Part shown: positions 14,864 through 24,197 of the stretch, piece after piece
How positions within the stretch are numbered: the stretch's first letter is position 1
How the letters are laid out: each line of letters opens with the position of its first letter
NCBI GenBank assembly: GCA_900318795.1
Contig: ONLU01000013.1
Span: 1 to 54,118, forward strand
Direction of reading: 5' to 3'
Source of the DNA: an uncultured Prevotellaceae bacterium
GTDB lineage: Bacteria > Bacteroidota > Bacteroidia > Bacteroidales > Bacteroidaceae
DNA: 54,118 nt
Translations under genes and position numbers: made by a program
Notes under the pieces: model-generated
Database searches by the model: none
What the model saw: the letters and a program-made list of their open reading frames with translations, nothing else
Told to the model about the DNA's origin: nothing

Positions 14864-16189
14864 CTATTCCTCGTCTTCCTTCAGGATACACCCGATGTTA
14901 CGACTGAAGGCTGGAGACTTCTCGACGATGTTGAAGTTGTAAATGAAATTGTCCTCGTCAAACGTCTCGAAGTGCTGCTTGCCCTGCAAGGTGTCTTTAG
15001 GCGTCTCCCAGATGATGTCCACGAAACGGTCTGCATCGACAATGCTGTCAGTACGCAACAGACAGTCTGCAAAATAGTAGTCGCAGGCTGGTTCCTCCGT
15101 CTGATGGGGCTGGCCCATGACCACATCAGCATCGTAGCCTGTCACCAGCGTGTTGGTGCATAACAGCATCATGGGCTGGTCAGAGGGCACGAAACTTAAG
15201 GCTGCCCCCCGATTGGCTGAGAACGGATAGAACTGTGCCAGCGTACAGTGGTCGACTGCTGCCTGACAACCCTCGAAGGAAAGACAGTCGTCTGCCGTAT
15301 TGGCCACCACACAGTAGCTTAGCATCACGTCGCTGTTATGAGCAGTCACTCCCACACCGCCACAATTGTATATAGCCGTACGGACTAGCGAGAGTTCTGT
15401 GCTGTCGCATTGGATAGCATCGACGGCATTGCGGATTTCACAATTTTTCAATTCATTGTGCCCTGATGAGGGGCAGATAATGATGCCGTCCCACTGGGAG
15501 GGTATGCGGTCGTAGGGAAGATAGTCGAACATGTGGTCAAGACGATCGCCACGGAAGAGACAATTGTCGGCTATCAGTCTGCCGGTGACAAAGATTCCGG
15601 CGCCATCGTGGAAATAGAGCTCGGTATTGCGCAGGGTCAGCGTTGCGTCTTCCCCGATGGTAATGCCGTCGCCATAGAAGATGATGGGTTTGGAAGACTC
15701 GATGACGGTATCGCGGAGGATGGTAAGATTGGTGACCTTCTGTGCATCCCAGCTATAGGTGCGCAGGTTGATACGCTGCTCTACCCCACTCTCCAGCGTC
15801 AGCAGCAGATTGTCTTCTACCAGCTGGGGCTCCCGGGCGTGATTCTCGTGGGTGGTCACCTCGACAAAGACAAGGATGCTGTCACCCTTGCGAACCTCGA
15901 AGTCAGTAGCTACCGGATTGAGGTATGTTCCGTCAATATTGACACGAAAGCCCGACTGCGTACCGCGTTCCAGACGGGCTGTCTGAATGCGGATGCCGTC
16001 TGATGACTCGTTGTGAATCCAAAGGGTTCTTGTGGACGAAGGTACCGTGCTGAACAGGGTGTCGAAGCGAATGGTATCTTTTTGAAATGACAGTCGGTTA
16101 CCCGACGACACCGAAAAAGAGTCGTTGTCCGAACATGCTGTCAGCAGAGCGGCAACCAGAAACGTGAAAAAGAAAAGTCGTCTTACCAT
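14864..16189 (-). CDS. Right-handed beta-helix lipoprotein
   Basis: A 441-aa lipoprotein. The start at 16189 (MVRRLFFFTFLVAALLTAC, lipobox Cys19) is preferred over the longer frame to 16282, which overlaps the rubrerythrin gene. The N-terminal about 170 residues look like an Ig-type beta domain (RFDTLFSTVPSSTRTLWIHN). The rest shows repeated short strands typical of right-handed parallel beta-helices (DATLTLRNTELYFHDGAGIF, NELKNCEIRNAVDAIQC). Similar folds occur in polysaccharide lyases, but no catalytic site is apparent. Probably in the envelope or on the cell surface. The gene follows rubrerythrin at a distance of 82 bp. Confidence 0.8.
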   Translation of the reverse strand: MVRRLFFFTFLVAALLTACSDNDSFSVSSGNRLSFQKDTIRFDTLFSTVPSSTRTLWIHNESSDGIRIQTARLERGTQSGFRVNIDGTYLNPVATDFEVRKGDSILVFVEVTTHENHAREPQLVEDNLLLTLESGVEQRINLRTYSWDAQKVTNLTILRDTVIESSKPIIFYGDGITIGEDATLTLRNTELYFHDGAGIFVTGRLIADNCLFRGDRLDHMFDYLPYDRIPSQWDGIIICPSSGHNELKNCEIRNAVDAIQCDSTELSLVRTAIYNCGGVGVTAHNSDVMLSYCVVANTADDCLSFEGCQAAVDHCTLAQFYPFSANRGAALSFVPSDQPMMLLCTNTLVTGYDADVVMGQPHQTEEPACDYYFADCLLRTDSIVDADRFVDIIWETPKDTLQGKQHFETFDEDNFIYNFNIVEKSPAFSRNIGCILKEDEE

Positions 16190-16271
16190 ACAATAGATAA
16201 AACGACTTTTTTCTGGGTTTATTGCCTCAAAGGCTGTTACGGCCTTCAGGTTTTTGTTTTTTTTACCTTTA

Positions 16272-16829
16272 TTACTTGCCAAAGTAACGCTTCAGCAGTC
16301 CTGCGAAACCGGCACCGTGACGGGCTTCGTCCTTTGCCATTTCGTGAACGGTGTCGTGAATGGCGTCAAAACCGGCTGCCTTGGCATTCTTGGCAATGCG
16401 GAACTTATCCTCGCAGGCACCAGCTTCGGCTGCTGCACGCTTCTCCAGGTTGGTCTTGGTGTCCCACACACACTCGCCCAGCAACTCAGCAAAACGGCTG
16501 GCGTGGTCTGCCTCCTCGAAGGCGTAGCGCTTGAAAGCCTCGGCAATCTCAGGATAGCCCTCGCGGTCAGCCTGACGAGCCATTGCCAGATACATGCCGA
16601 CCTCGCCACACTCACCGTTGAAGTGGTTGCGCAGGTCCTGAATCATTTCCTCTGACACACCCTCGGGCTTGCCGTCACCAATCTTGTGAACAGTAGCGTA
16701 GGTCATGTCGGCATCGTCTTTCAGTTCAGAGAACTTGGAGGCAGGAGCCTTACAGATGGGGCACTTCTCGGGGGCTGCATCGCCTTCGTAGATATATCCA
16801 CAAACGGCGCAAATAAATTTCTTCTTCAT
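16272..16829 (-). CDS. Reverse rubrerythrin
   Basis: A 185-aa rubrerythrin with the domains in reverse order: an N-terminal rubredoxin site (Cys7, Cys10, Cys23, Cys26 in CAVCGYIY and CPICKAP), then a ferritin-like diiron domain with [20 protein letters not shown] and AKDEARHG supplying the Glu and His ligands. The enzyme reduces hydrogen peroxide in anaerobes using electrons passed through the rubredoxin iron. Cytoplasmic. A complete promoter (TTTG, 20 bp, TATCTTTG on the minus strand) lies at 16877-16908. No PerR/OxyR site was identified by eye. Confidence 0.92.
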   Translation of the reverse strand: MKKKFICAVCGYIYEGDAAPEKCPICKAPASKFSELKDDADMTYATVHKIGDGKPEGVSEEMIQDLRNHFNGECGEVGMYLAMARQADREGYPEIAEAFKRYAFEEADHASRFAELLGECVWDTKTNLEKRAAAEAGACEDKFRIAKNAKAAGFDAIHDTVHEMAKDEARHGAGFAGLLKRYFGK

Positions 16830-16876
16830 TGTCTCAAAAGTATTTGTTTAGTTAGTAAAAAAATGATTTCTTTTCG

Positions 16877-16908
16877 CAAAGATACGGAGAAAAAATAAAT
16901 CCCGCAAA
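16877..16908 (-). promoter_or_regulatory. Rubrerythrin promoter
   Basis: On the minus strand TTTG (905-908 of 16.9 kb) is separated by exactly 20 bp from TATCTTTG (16877-16884). The -33 element lies inside the terminator hairpin of the upstream acetylesterase gene. Confidence 0.8.
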
Positions 16909-16928
16909 TGTTTTGCAGGATTTATTTT
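16892..16928 (-). terminator. Terminator of the acetylesterase operon
   Basis: AAAATAAATCC (16892-16902) pairs with GGATTTATTTT (16918-16928), and GCAAA/TTTGC pair inside. This lies 16 bp after the stop at 16944 on the minus strand and is followed by T-rich sequence. Confidence 0.65.
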
Positions 16929-16943
16929 CAACAGATGCTTTAT

Positions 16944-17786
16944 TTAGTTTTTTTCCATTTTGCAAGGGTTGTCGTTGGTACGATATTTTTTCAACAAGGG
17001 TATTTCAGCACACAGGGCATCAGCCAGCCGGCTGGCCACCTGATGAGCTCCCCAGATGTTGTAGTGTGTATTGTCCTGACGACCCTTGGGAAGTGCCGGA
17101 TGTTCTCCAGGCTTGTACCACATGTGAAGTTTCTTGGAACCTTCTACACCCAGCGACTGCTCGAGTTCGGCAGTAATCTGATTGGCATCGACGAAATGGC
17201 AGTTCATGCGCTGAGCAACGTCGCGAGGAGCTACTCGGTACAGTCCGTGGGTGTCAACCAGCGAGTCGCCTTCCACCTGTTTGGGGGCATCCTTGAAAGT
17301 GGTGTTGCGCAGTGCCTCGTCGTCGTCGTTCTTGGCTGCTTTTACAGCAAAATTACGACGTACCACGGGATTCATCAGCACGGGAATACCTCCTTGTTCG
17401 CGGGTCTCGCGCACAAACTTGGCAAGGTTGTAGTCAAACGTCGAGCCTGGATCGGTGTGACGATCAGCCTTAGGCTTCTCGTCGTTGTGTCCGAACTGAA
17501 TGATGACATAGTCGCCCGGCTTGATGAGCGAACGCACTTTCTCCCAGCGTCCTTCGTTGATAAAAGACATCGAGGAGCGTCCGTTAACAGCATGATTGTC
17601 AACACGAATGAAGTGTTCGTCAAAGTAGCACTGTAAGGCCATTCCCCACCCTCGTTCAGGAGAGCCTGTGGAAAGGTCCTTCTTGGCAGCGGTCGAGTCG
17701 CCAATGACGAAGATGGTGGTCACCTTCTCCTGAGTCATTGATGTCAGCACAAACATGGCCAAAGCAGCAAGCAAGAATTTCTTCAT
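16944..17786 (-). CDS. Rhamnogalacturonan acetylesterase-like SGNH hydrolase
   Basis: A 280-aa exported esterase with signal peptide (MKKFLLAALAMFVLTSM). SGNH block I is VIGDSTAAKK with the nucleophile Ser about residue 31. NHAVNGRSSMSF (block II) and IIQFGHNDEKP (block III, Asn and His) follow. The catalytic Asp/His pair is DNTHYNIWGAH near the C-terminus. This pattern fits carbohydrate esterase family 12, which removes acetyl groups from pectic rhamnogalacturonan. It begins 12 bp after the hisS stop, so it is likely read from the purA-hisS transcript, an unexpected pairing of polysaccharide degradation with housekeeping genes. Confidence 0.85.
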   Translation of the reverse strand: MKKFLLAALAMFVLTSMTQEKVTTIFVIGDSTAAKKDLSTGSPERGWGMALQCYFDEHFIRVDNHAVNGRSSMSFINEGRWEKVRSLIKPGDYVIIQFGHNDEKPKADRHTDPGSTFDYNLAKFVRETREQGGIPVLMNPVVRRNFAVKAAKNDDDEALRNTTFKDAPKQVEGDSLVDTHGLYRVAPRDVAQRMNCHFVDANQITAELEQSLGVEGSKKLHMWYKPGEHPALPKGRQDNTHYNIWGAHQVASRLADALCAEIPLLKKYRTNDNPCKMEKN

Positions 17787-17798
17787 CTCACAATATTC

Positions 17799-19163
17799 TT
17801 AATGATTCAGTTTCTCAATGACTTCTTCTGGTGTCAGCATCTGCTGTTCGCCAGTTGACATATTCTTCAGGGTCAGCTTGCCTTCCTTGATTTCGTTCTC
17901 GCCAGCCAGCGCCACAAAGGGAATCTGCTTGGCATTGGCATAGGCCATCTGCTTCTTCATCTTCGCTGAGTCTGGGAAAATTTCAGCACGAATTCCTCGC
18001 GCGCGTACATTATTTATTATAGGTAGGCAGTAAGCCGTCTCCTGCTCACCAAAGTTGATGAACAACACCTGCGTAGCGGTGACAGAGTCTTTGGGATAGA
18101 GGTCAAGCTGGTTGAGTACATCGTAGATGCGGTCGGCACCAAACGAGATGCCTACTCCGGACAGACCAGGCATGCCGAAGATGCCTGTCAGGTTGTCGTA
18201 GCGTCCGCCACCGGTGATGGAGCCTATCTGCACGTCCAGTGCCTTCACCTCAAAGATGGCACCCGTATAGTAGTTGAGTCCACGGGCCAGCGTCAGGTCG
18301 AGCTGAATCTCGTTCTTCAGACCGGTAGTCTTCAGCACGTTCAGAATAAATCGGATTTCCTCAACGCCTTTCAGACCTGTCTCGCTGTCTTTCAGCACGT
18401 CTGCAATGATGGTCAGCTTCTCGTCGTTCGAGCCGCTGAGTTGGATGATGGGCTGCAACTTGGCAATCTGCTCTTCTGACAGTCCGTCCTCGCGCAACTC
18501 TGCATTCACGTTGTCAATGCCAATCTTGTCCAGTTTGTCGATGGCGACAGTGATGTCGACAATCTTGTCTGCAGCGCCAATGACCTCAGCAATGCCGGAC
18601 AGAATCTTACGATTGTTAATCTTGATTTGCACACGGATGCCAAAACGCGAAAACACGGTGTCGACAATCTGCATCAGTTCCACCTCGTTCAGCAGGGAGT
18701 CTGAGCCCACCACATCGGCATCACACTGATAGAACTCGCGGTAGCGTCCCTTTTGAGGACGGTCCGCACGCCATACAGGCTGAATCTGATAGCGCTTGAA
18801 AGGCAGCTGCAGTTCCTCGCGGTGCATGACCACATAGCGGGCGAAGGGCACTGTCAAGTCGTAGCGCAAACCTTTTTCACAAAGTTTTGCTGCCAGATGC
18901 AGAGAGTTTCGTTCCTGCAGTTCCTCGTCTGTCGTTTTTGACAGGAAGTCGCCTGAGTTCAATACTTTGAAGAGCAGTTTGTCACCCTCTTCGCCATACT
19001 TGCCCATCAGTGTCTGCAGTGTTTCCATGGCAGGCGTCTCAATCTGCTGGAATCCATAGAGTGCATACACCTCGCGAATGGTGTTGAAAATATAGTTGCG
19101 CTTGGCCATTTCTATAGGGCCGAAGTCGCGTGTCCCTTTGGGAATACTGGGTTTCTGTGCCAT
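17799..19163 (-). CDS. hisS: Histidyl-tRNA synthetase
   Basis: A 454-aa class II aminoacyl-tRNA synthetase that charges tRNA-His in the cytoplasm. Visible are the N-terminal KGTRDF, motif 2 with [20 protein letters not shown] followed by REFYQCDAD, the histidine-specific signature ARGLNYYTG (Asn where Asp is common) and motif 3 [15 protein letters not shown]-terminal anticodon-binding domain follows ([11 protein letters not shown] to the end). The length agrees with the bacterial family. The start codon directly abuts the purA stop (19163/19164). Confidence 0.95.
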   Translation of the reverse strand: MAQKPSIPKGTRDFGPIEMAKRNYIFNTIREVYALYGFQQIETPAMETLQTLMGKYGEEGDKLLFKVLNSGDFLSKTTDEELQERNSLHLAAKLCEKGLRYDLTVPFARYVVMHREELQLPFKRYQIQPVWRADRPQKGRYREFYQCDADVVGSDSLLNEVELMQIVDTVFSRFGIRVQIKINNRKILSGIAEVIGAADKIVDITVAIDKLDKIGIDNVNAELREDGLSEEQIAKLQPIIQLSGSNDEKLTIIADVLKDSETGLKGVEEIRFILNVLKTTGLKNEIQLDLTLARGLNYYTGAIFEVKALDVQIGSITGGGRYDNLTGIFGMPGLSGVGISFGADRIYDVLNQLDLYPKDSVTATQVLFINFGEQETAYCLPIINNVRARGIRAEIFPDSAKMKKQMAYANAKQIPFVALAGENEIKEGKLTLKNMSTGEQQMLTPEEVIEKLNH

Positions 19164-20435
19164 TTACTTTCGAACGATGGTTTGTGCCCGGTCAGGACCG
19201 ATGCTGATAATCTTAATAGGTGTCTCGAGTTCCTTCTCCAGGAATTTGATGTAGTCGCTGAACTGCTTCGGGAACTGTTCTTCGCTGGTGAACTGTGTCA
19301 TATCTGTCTTCCAGCCAGGCAATTCCTGATAGACGGGTTCAATGCCTTTCTCAATGTCATAGGGGAAATCGCGTGTCTCTACACCATTTACCTTATAGGA
19401 TGTGCAGGCCTTGATGGTGTCGAAGCCGTCCAGCACGTCGCTCTTCATCATGATGAGCTGGGTGACACCGTTTACCATGATGCTATAGCGCAGGGCAACC
19501 AAGTCAATCCAGCCGCAACGGCGCTCTCGGCCTGTTACTGCTCCATACTCATGACCCAGGTCACGAATTTTCTTGCCTGTCTCGTCAAACAGTTCTGTCG
19601 GGAATGGGCCGGCGCCTACACGTGTGCAGTAGGCCTTCATGATGCCGTACACCTCGCCAATCTTGTTGGGACCAATACCCAAGCCTGTGCATGCGCCTGC
19701 ACAAATGGTGTTTGAAGAGGTAACGAAAGGATAGCTGCCGAAGTCCACGTCGAGCATCGTACCCTGAGCACCCTCGCAGAGTATACTCTTGCCGGCACGC
19801 AGGGTCTTGTTGATCTCGTGCTCGGAATCTACCAGATGGAACTGGCGTAAGTAGTCTATGCCTTTGAGCCACTTCTGCTCTACCTCGTCAATGTTGTATT
19901 CAAATCCCATGGACTTCAAGATAGCCTCATGACGGGCTTTGTGGGCTGCATATTTTTCATCGAATCCTTCAAGTATATCGCCAACACGCAGGCCGTTACG
20001 GCTAATCTTGTCGGTATAGGTCGGGCCTATTCCCTTACCTGTCGTACCTACCTTGTTCTTACCCTTCTGGGCCTCGTAGGCAGCATCAAGCACACGGTGG
20101 GTAGGCATGATGAGGTGAGCTTTCTTAGAGATGTGCAAGCGTTCCTTCAACTCGTGACCGCTGGCCTCCAGAGCCATTGCTTCTTCCATAAAGAGGTCTG
20201 GCGCCAGTACGACACCATTGCCGATAATGTTCACCTTGCCACCCTGGAAAATACCAGATGGGATGCTGCGAAGAACATATTTCTGTCCTTCGAACTCCAA
20301 AGTGTGACCAGCATTCGGTCCACCCTGGAAGCGGGCTACCACATCATACTTCGGGGTCAGCACATCGACCACCTTACCTTTTCCTTCATCGCCCCACTGA
20401 AGACCCAGCAGGACATCAACTTTTCCTTGATTCAT
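19164..20435 (-). CDS. purA: Adenylosuccinate synthetase
   Basis: A 423-aa GTP-dependent enzyme that joins aspartate to IMP in AMP synthesis. It shows the N-terminal GLQWGDEGKGKVVD phosphate loop, the GGPNAGHT motif, GTTGKGIGPTYTDK about 130 and the substrate loop CEGAQGTMLDVDFG. The length is normal for the family and all key motifs are intact. It lies 4 bp after the Fur-like gene and touches hisS, so the three genes form one operon, an order I recall from other Bacteroidales. Confidence 0.95.
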   Translation of the reverse strand: MNQGKVDVLLGLQWGDEGKGKVVDVLTPKYDVVARFQGGPNAGHTLEFEGQKYVLRSIPSGIFQGGKVNIIGNGVVLAPDLFMEEAMALEASGHELKERLHISKKAHLIMPTHRVLDAAYEAQKGKNKVGTTGKGIGPTYTDKISRNGLRVGDILEGFDEKYAAHKARHEAILKSMGFEYNIDEVEQKWLKGIDYLRQFHLVDSEHEINKTLRAGKSILCEGAQGTMLDVDFGSYPFVTSSNTICAGACTGLGIGPNKIGEVYGIMKAYCTRVGAGPFPTELFDETGKKIRDLGHEYGAVTGRERRCGWIDLVALRYSIMVNGVTQLIMMKSDVLDGFDTIKACTSYKVNGVETRDFPYDIEKGIEPVYQELPGWKTDMTQFTSEEQFPKQFSDYIKFLEKELETPIKIISIGPDRAQTIVRK

Positions 20436-20439
20436 TTGT

Positions 20440-20934
20440 TTATGTGTTATTATTGACTTTTCGACTGTTTCGCTTGCTTGCCTGTTTGGTCATCTGAGCC
20501 TGACAGGAACTGCAGATGCCGTAGACATAGAGTGAGAATCCGTCTTTACGGAAACGCCGCAGATGGAGTGCCCCAATGGCATCGTTTATCTTCTTCGACT
20601 TGAATTCCGTCACCTTGCCACACACCGTACATATCTGGTGGCTGTGGCTGTTGTTGTCATAGCACGCCTCATATTTTGTAGACCCCTGAAAACGGTGCCG
20701 TATCACCAGTCGCAGCTCCATAAAGAGCTTCAGAGTGTTATACAAGGTTGCCCTACTGACGGGAAAACGCTCCTCGTCGTTTAACTTTTCACCCAGTTCG
20801 TCCAGTGTGAAATGCCCGTCCATGCTGTATACGGCATCCAAGATGGCAAAGCGCTCTGGAGTCTTGCGCAGGGTGTTTTGCTCCAAATAATTGGACAGGA
20901 TATTCCTGACCGTTGACTTTACATTATCTTTCAT
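20440..20934 (-). CDS. Fur-family metalloregulator
   Basis: A 164-aa Fur-like repressor. The N-terminal winged helix covers about 10-85 (LRKTPERFAILDAVYSMDGH, then RFPVSRATLYNTLKLF). A dimerisation domain with His-rich HSHQICTVCGK and two CxxC pairs (Cys102/105, Cys141/144) for structural zinc follows. Fur/PerR/Zur members sense iron, peroxide or zinc; which of these cannot be settled here. It heads the operon with purA and hisS. A minus-strand TAATTTTG (20964-20971) is a plausible -7 element. The C-terminal tail is basic and Asn-rich. Confidence 0.88.
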   Translation of the reverse strand: MKDNVKSTVRNILSNYLEQNTLRKTPERFAILDAVYSMDGHFTLDELGEKLNDEERFPVSRATLYNTLKLFMELRLVIRHRFQGSTKYEACYDNNSHSHQICTVCGKVTEFKSKKINDAIGALHLRRFRKDGFSLYVYGICSSCQAQMTKQASKRNSRKVNNNT

Positions 20935-20963
20935 TTTATGTGGTTAAATGGTATAAAACCGCA

Positions 20964-20971
20964 CAAAATTA
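20964..20971 (-). promoter_or_regulatory. -7 element of the Fur-like/purA/hisS operon
   Basis: Minus-strand TAATTTTG, about 30 bp upstream of the start at 20934. Confidence 0.5.
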
Positions 20972-21003
20972 CTACTTTTTCTTTAGAATACGGCAATAAT
21001 AAT

Positions 21004-21618
21004 TTAAAAAAGTTCTAAATTGATGCTTTTAAGTGCACTTTTTGCCATTCTTTCGTACATCAGCCCCAGTTCCGAGAACCTTGTCATACTCTGCAGGGCA
21101 GCTTTACGCACGGACATATAGGGACCCTGAAGCGCAGAAAGTGTCTGGTCCAGAAATTCATTGATGCCGCGTTCGTTGGGTTCCTGATGGTTCATAAACA
21201 GGCGGGTCAGCACATGGAAACCGCACAGTTGGTCGTACTCCCGTTCACTGGCTATCCACTGGAATGCTTTCTCTGGTGCGTATGACAGATACTGCCACAG
21301 ATGGAAAGCGGTCAACTCTGCCATCTCCTGCGAGGGCATTTGTTCCATCCAGATATCGCATACCTCTGGCAGCATTTGGTCGGCTGGCATCAGCAGCGTC
21401 GCTAAAATCTTGCATTCACGCACATCCTCCTTCCACAATGCTATTGCCAGATCGTAGTCCTTCCCTATCTCGTCTGCCATCTCGCGCAGACGAGGCAGCG
21501 TTGCACCCCAGTTCAACTTATAGTCAACGCCCTTGTCACGCATCGACTTTGCCACAGCACCGTCCATCATCTGGCGGAACGACTGTTTGATTTCCTTTAC
21601 CTTCTCCCGGACATCCAT
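21004..21618 (-). CDS. DNA alkylation repair (AlkD-like) HEAT protein
   Basis: A 204-aa all-helical protein resembling the AlkC/AlkD HEAT-repeat glycosylases, which remove alkylated bases. The segment LPRLREMADEIGKDYDLAIA, then LWKEDVRECKILATLLM, matches the family's N-terminal repeats, where the WxxxxRExRxLA-type motif is diagnostic. It is shorter than typical AlkD (about 230), and I could not assign all DNA-contacting residues, so it may be a non-catalytic relative. It lies 32 bp downstream of the M49 peptidase gene and probably shares its transcript. Confidence 0.75.
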   Translation of the reverse strand: MDVREKVKEIKQSFRQMMDGAVAKSMRDKGVDYKLNWGATLPRLREMADEIGKDYDLAIALWKEDVRECKILATLLMPADQMLPEVCDIWMEQMPSQEMAELTAFHLWQYLSYAPEKAFQWIASEREYDQLCGFHVLTRLFMNHQEPNERGINEFLDQTLSALQGPYMSVRKAALQSMTRFSELGLMYERMAKSALKSINLELF

Positions 21619-21650
21619 TTCAATTTTTCAGTATCTGAATCTTTTAGTGT

Positions 21651-23630
21651 CTATATCAAGGTCGCATATTCGGTACTATAGCGTAACATTTGTTGCGCAT
21701 AGTCCTCGGAATAATTCAGCTGTATGTCGCAGATTTGATGTTGCTCGTCATAAACTGGTAGCATCAGGGGATTGAGAAAACCCTTATACGGTGCCAGATT
21801 CAGTTTCTTGTAGCGCTCCAGGACCTCGGCATGAAGTCGGTCATCCACCTTGACAGCATATTGTTCCACCAACTGGCGGGCAGCCTCATAATCGCCTTCG
21901 CTCTTAATGCGCTGAATCTCTGCCAGCAAACTGGCAAACAACCCGCGCAGGGCTTCATAGTCTGTGATGCGTACATAGTTTTTTCCCTCACGCTGTTCTA
22001 ATCGGATTACATCGCCCTGCTCATAGCACCAATGGGCTATCAGGGCTCTGTTACGCATGTGCGCCTCCTCTATCTGGCGTCCTGGTTCTATGCGAATGAG
22101 TTGGGTCATCAGACCGTTCATGATGTATGTATAGTAACTTGACTTATAAGCCTCTCCGTCTGGCAATAAGCCCAAGTCTATCAACTTCTGGTCTGCAATA
22201 TAGTAGAGCCCGAAGAGGTCGGCACGGGCCTCCTCGATAGTGTTGCCATAGGCCTTCAGCGCGTCCGGATCAGTACCTGGCAACAATTGTCCGCTGCCAT
22301 GTCCCAGACACTCGTGGAGGTCAGTATGCAAGTCGTCGCAAAGATCACCATATTTGACAATCAGAGAGCGTGTTTCGTCGTCTATCACAAACTCCTCCTT
22401 AAATCCGTTTCCTCGGGCTGCCTTGTTATAGGCATCGGTGATGTTGGAGATGGTAATGCTCTTTGAACCATGTTGAGAGCGAATCCAGTCAGCATTGGGC
22501 AGGTTGATGCCTATAGCTGTGGACGGATATTCGTCGCCCCCCAACATTGCGGCACAGATAGCATTGGCTGTAACCCCTTTGACATGTGGCTTGCGGAAAC
22601 GAGGGTCAACGGGCGAATGGTCCTCGAACCACTGGGCATTGCTGCTGATGGTCTGTGTGCGCTTGGTAGCTTCTAGATCCTTATATTCCACAATGCCTTC
22701 CCAAGAGGCTTTCAGCCCTAGGGGGTCACCATAGACCTCAATGAATCCGTTGACAAAGTCTATACGTCCCTCATGCTCTCCGACCCACTCTATGCAGTAA
22801 TCGTTAAACACGCGGAGGTCACCTGTCTGATAGTATTTGATGAGCAGTTCTATAATATGTTGCTGATGGTCATTCTCAGCCACCGTTCTCGCTTGCTCCA
22901 GCCAATAGACAATATGGCGTATTGCGTTGGCGTAGCGTCCTTGGGCAGACCAGACCTCTTCTCTGATCTCGCCGTCGCGTTTCACCAATGTGGTGTTGAG
23001 TCCGTACGATATGGGGGCAGGATCATTACCTGCCTCCTCCTTCTGTCGCTGATAGAAGTCTTCTGCTTCTTGTTGGCTGACCCCTTCGTAGAAGTTACAG
23101 GCGGAGGTCAGCACCAGATCCTCCCCATCGGCTTTGTTGACGCGTTTGGGCAGAACCTCCGGGTCGAAGATGACGGGTATCAGTTCATCGCATAGTTGCT
23201 CTACAGTTTCTCCTGAGTGCAGAGGCAGTCGGATGGCGTCTACCTGCTGTAGGGCTTCACGCAGCCAGGACTCACTGAAGCCTGGTACAAACTTGTCGCA
23301 AGCATAGTGGTGGTAAATGCCATTGGAGAACCACACTCGCTTCAGGTAGACCTCCATGGCTAGGAAGTCCTCCGTATGGTGGTCTATACGCAGGTCGGTA
23401 TAAATGGCTTCCAGTGTCTTACGGATGCGCAGGTTATAACGTCCGAACTGGTCGAAGGTTATATCGCGTCCATAGAGCGTCGCCTTCGACAGATAGTAGA
23501 CCAACTGTTTTTGTAACAAAGATAATTGCTCAAATCCGTTAAGCCGGTATCTGAGCAATTGTAAATCTGCAAAACGTTCTCCAACATAGTTGAAGTGATG
23601 CACGTCATTTCCAGAATAGTTCATGTGCAT
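21651..23630 (-). CDS. Dipeptidyl-peptidase III-like (M49) peptidase
   Basis: A 659-aa zinc peptidase. It has the M49-specific HECLGH motif (about residue 438), in which the zinc-binding helix has one extra residue compared with HExxH. The second zinc motif EEARAD follows about 30 residues later. These enzymes release dipeptides from the N-terminus of short peptides. There is no signal peptide, so it should act in the cytoplasm, whereas some Bacteroides homologues are exported. The start directly follows the stop of the AraC-type gene (23631), giving tight coupling. The length fits the bacterial family. Confidence 0.9.
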   Translation of the reverse strand: MHMNYSGNDVHHFNYVGERFADLQLLRYRLNGFEQLSLLQKQLVYYLSKATLYGRDITFDQFGRYNLRIRKTLEAIYTDLRIDHHTEDFLAMEVYLKRVWFSNGIYHHYACDKFVPGFSESWLREALQQVDAIRLPLHSGETVEQLCDELIPVIFDPEVLPKRVNKADGEDLVLTSACNFYEGVSQQEAEDFYQRQKEEAGNDPAPISYGLNTTLVKRDGEIREEVWSAQGRYANAIRHIVYWLEQARTVAENDHQQHIIELLIKYYQTGDLRVFNDYCIEWVGEHEGRIDFVNGFIEVYGDPLGLKASWEGIVEYKDLEATKRTQTISSNAQWFEDHSPVDPRFRKPHVKGVTANAICAAMLGGDEYPSTAIGINLPNADWIRSQHGSKSITISNITDAYNKAARGNGFKEEFVIDDETRSLIVKYGDLCDDLHTDLHECLGHGSGQLLPGTDPDALKAYGNTIEEARADLFGLYYIADQKLIDLGLLPDGEAYKSSYYTYIMNGLMTQLIRIEPGRQIEEAHMRNRALIAHWCYEQGDVIRLEQREGKNYVRITDYEALRGLFASLLAEIQRIKSEGDYEAARQLVEQYAVKVDDRLHAEVLERYKKLNLAPYKGFLNPLMLPVYDEQHQICDIQLNYSEDYAQQMLRYSTEYATLI

Positions 23631-24092
23631 TTACTTCGAATCTTTTTTCCCCGGCTTTTTAACCTTCTCAGACGGGTGTTGTTCCAACTGCTGCAAGCGG
23701 TAATCGCGCGGAGTCATGTGCAACAGTTTGTAGAACGACGCATAGAACGACTGTCTGTTCGCAAAACCCACCATATCGCTCACCTCTTCCATGCGCAGGT
23801 TCTGGTACCTGCGATCGACTAGTATGGCCATGGCTTCCTCAATGCGGAATTTGTTGACGAAAGAAGTATAGTTCATGTGGAAACGAACGTTGACTACTGC
23901 AGAGATGTAGCGTGTGTTAGTTCCCAGATCTTCAGCTAGCTTCTTGGCTGAATAGTCTTTGTCCTTATACTTCTTTTGCATGACGATGATATTCAGGATC
24001 TTTTCCTTCATTTCATCCATCAACCTAGGGCTAACGAGACTACGATAAGCAGCCTCTTTTTCCTTCTTTTCTGTGATATTATACTTAGCCAT
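23631..24092 (-). CDS. AraC-type HTH regulator, DNA-binding domain only
   Basis: A 153-aa protein made of the two helix-turn-helix motifs of AraC/XylS regulators. The first is around YSAKKLAEDLGTNTRYISAV. The second is MEEVSDMVGFANRQSFYASF followed by YKLLHMTPRDYR, the family's C-terminal signature. There is no separate ligand-binding domain, only about 40 extra N-terminal residues. The C-terminus is Lys-rich. It heads the operon with the M49 peptidase and the AlkD-like gene, and may regulate it. A minus-strand TATATTTG at 24129-24136 is the likely -7 element. Confidence 0.85.
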   Translation of the reverse strand: MAKYNITEKKEKEAAYRSLVSPRLMDEMKEKILNIIVMQKKYKDKDYSAKKLAEDLGTNTRYISAVVNVRFHMNYTSFVNKFRIEEAMAILVDRRYQNLRMEEVSDMVGFANRQSFYASFYKLLHMTPRDYRLQQLEQHPSEKVKKPGKKDSK

Positions 24093-24128
24093 AGTTTAAT
24101 GATTAAGACTTAGTCTTGTTTTCACCTG

Positions 24129-24136
24129 CAAATATA
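24129..24136 (-). promoter_or_regulatory. -7 element of the AraC-type gene
   Basis: Minus-strand TATATTTG about 37 bp upstream of the start at 24092. No matching -33 TTTG is seen. Confidence 0.45.
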
Positions 24137-24197
24137 CAAAAAAATTCCATATCTGTGGAAGAATTTTTCAAAAAAAATCTTAAAAAGACCAATATTC

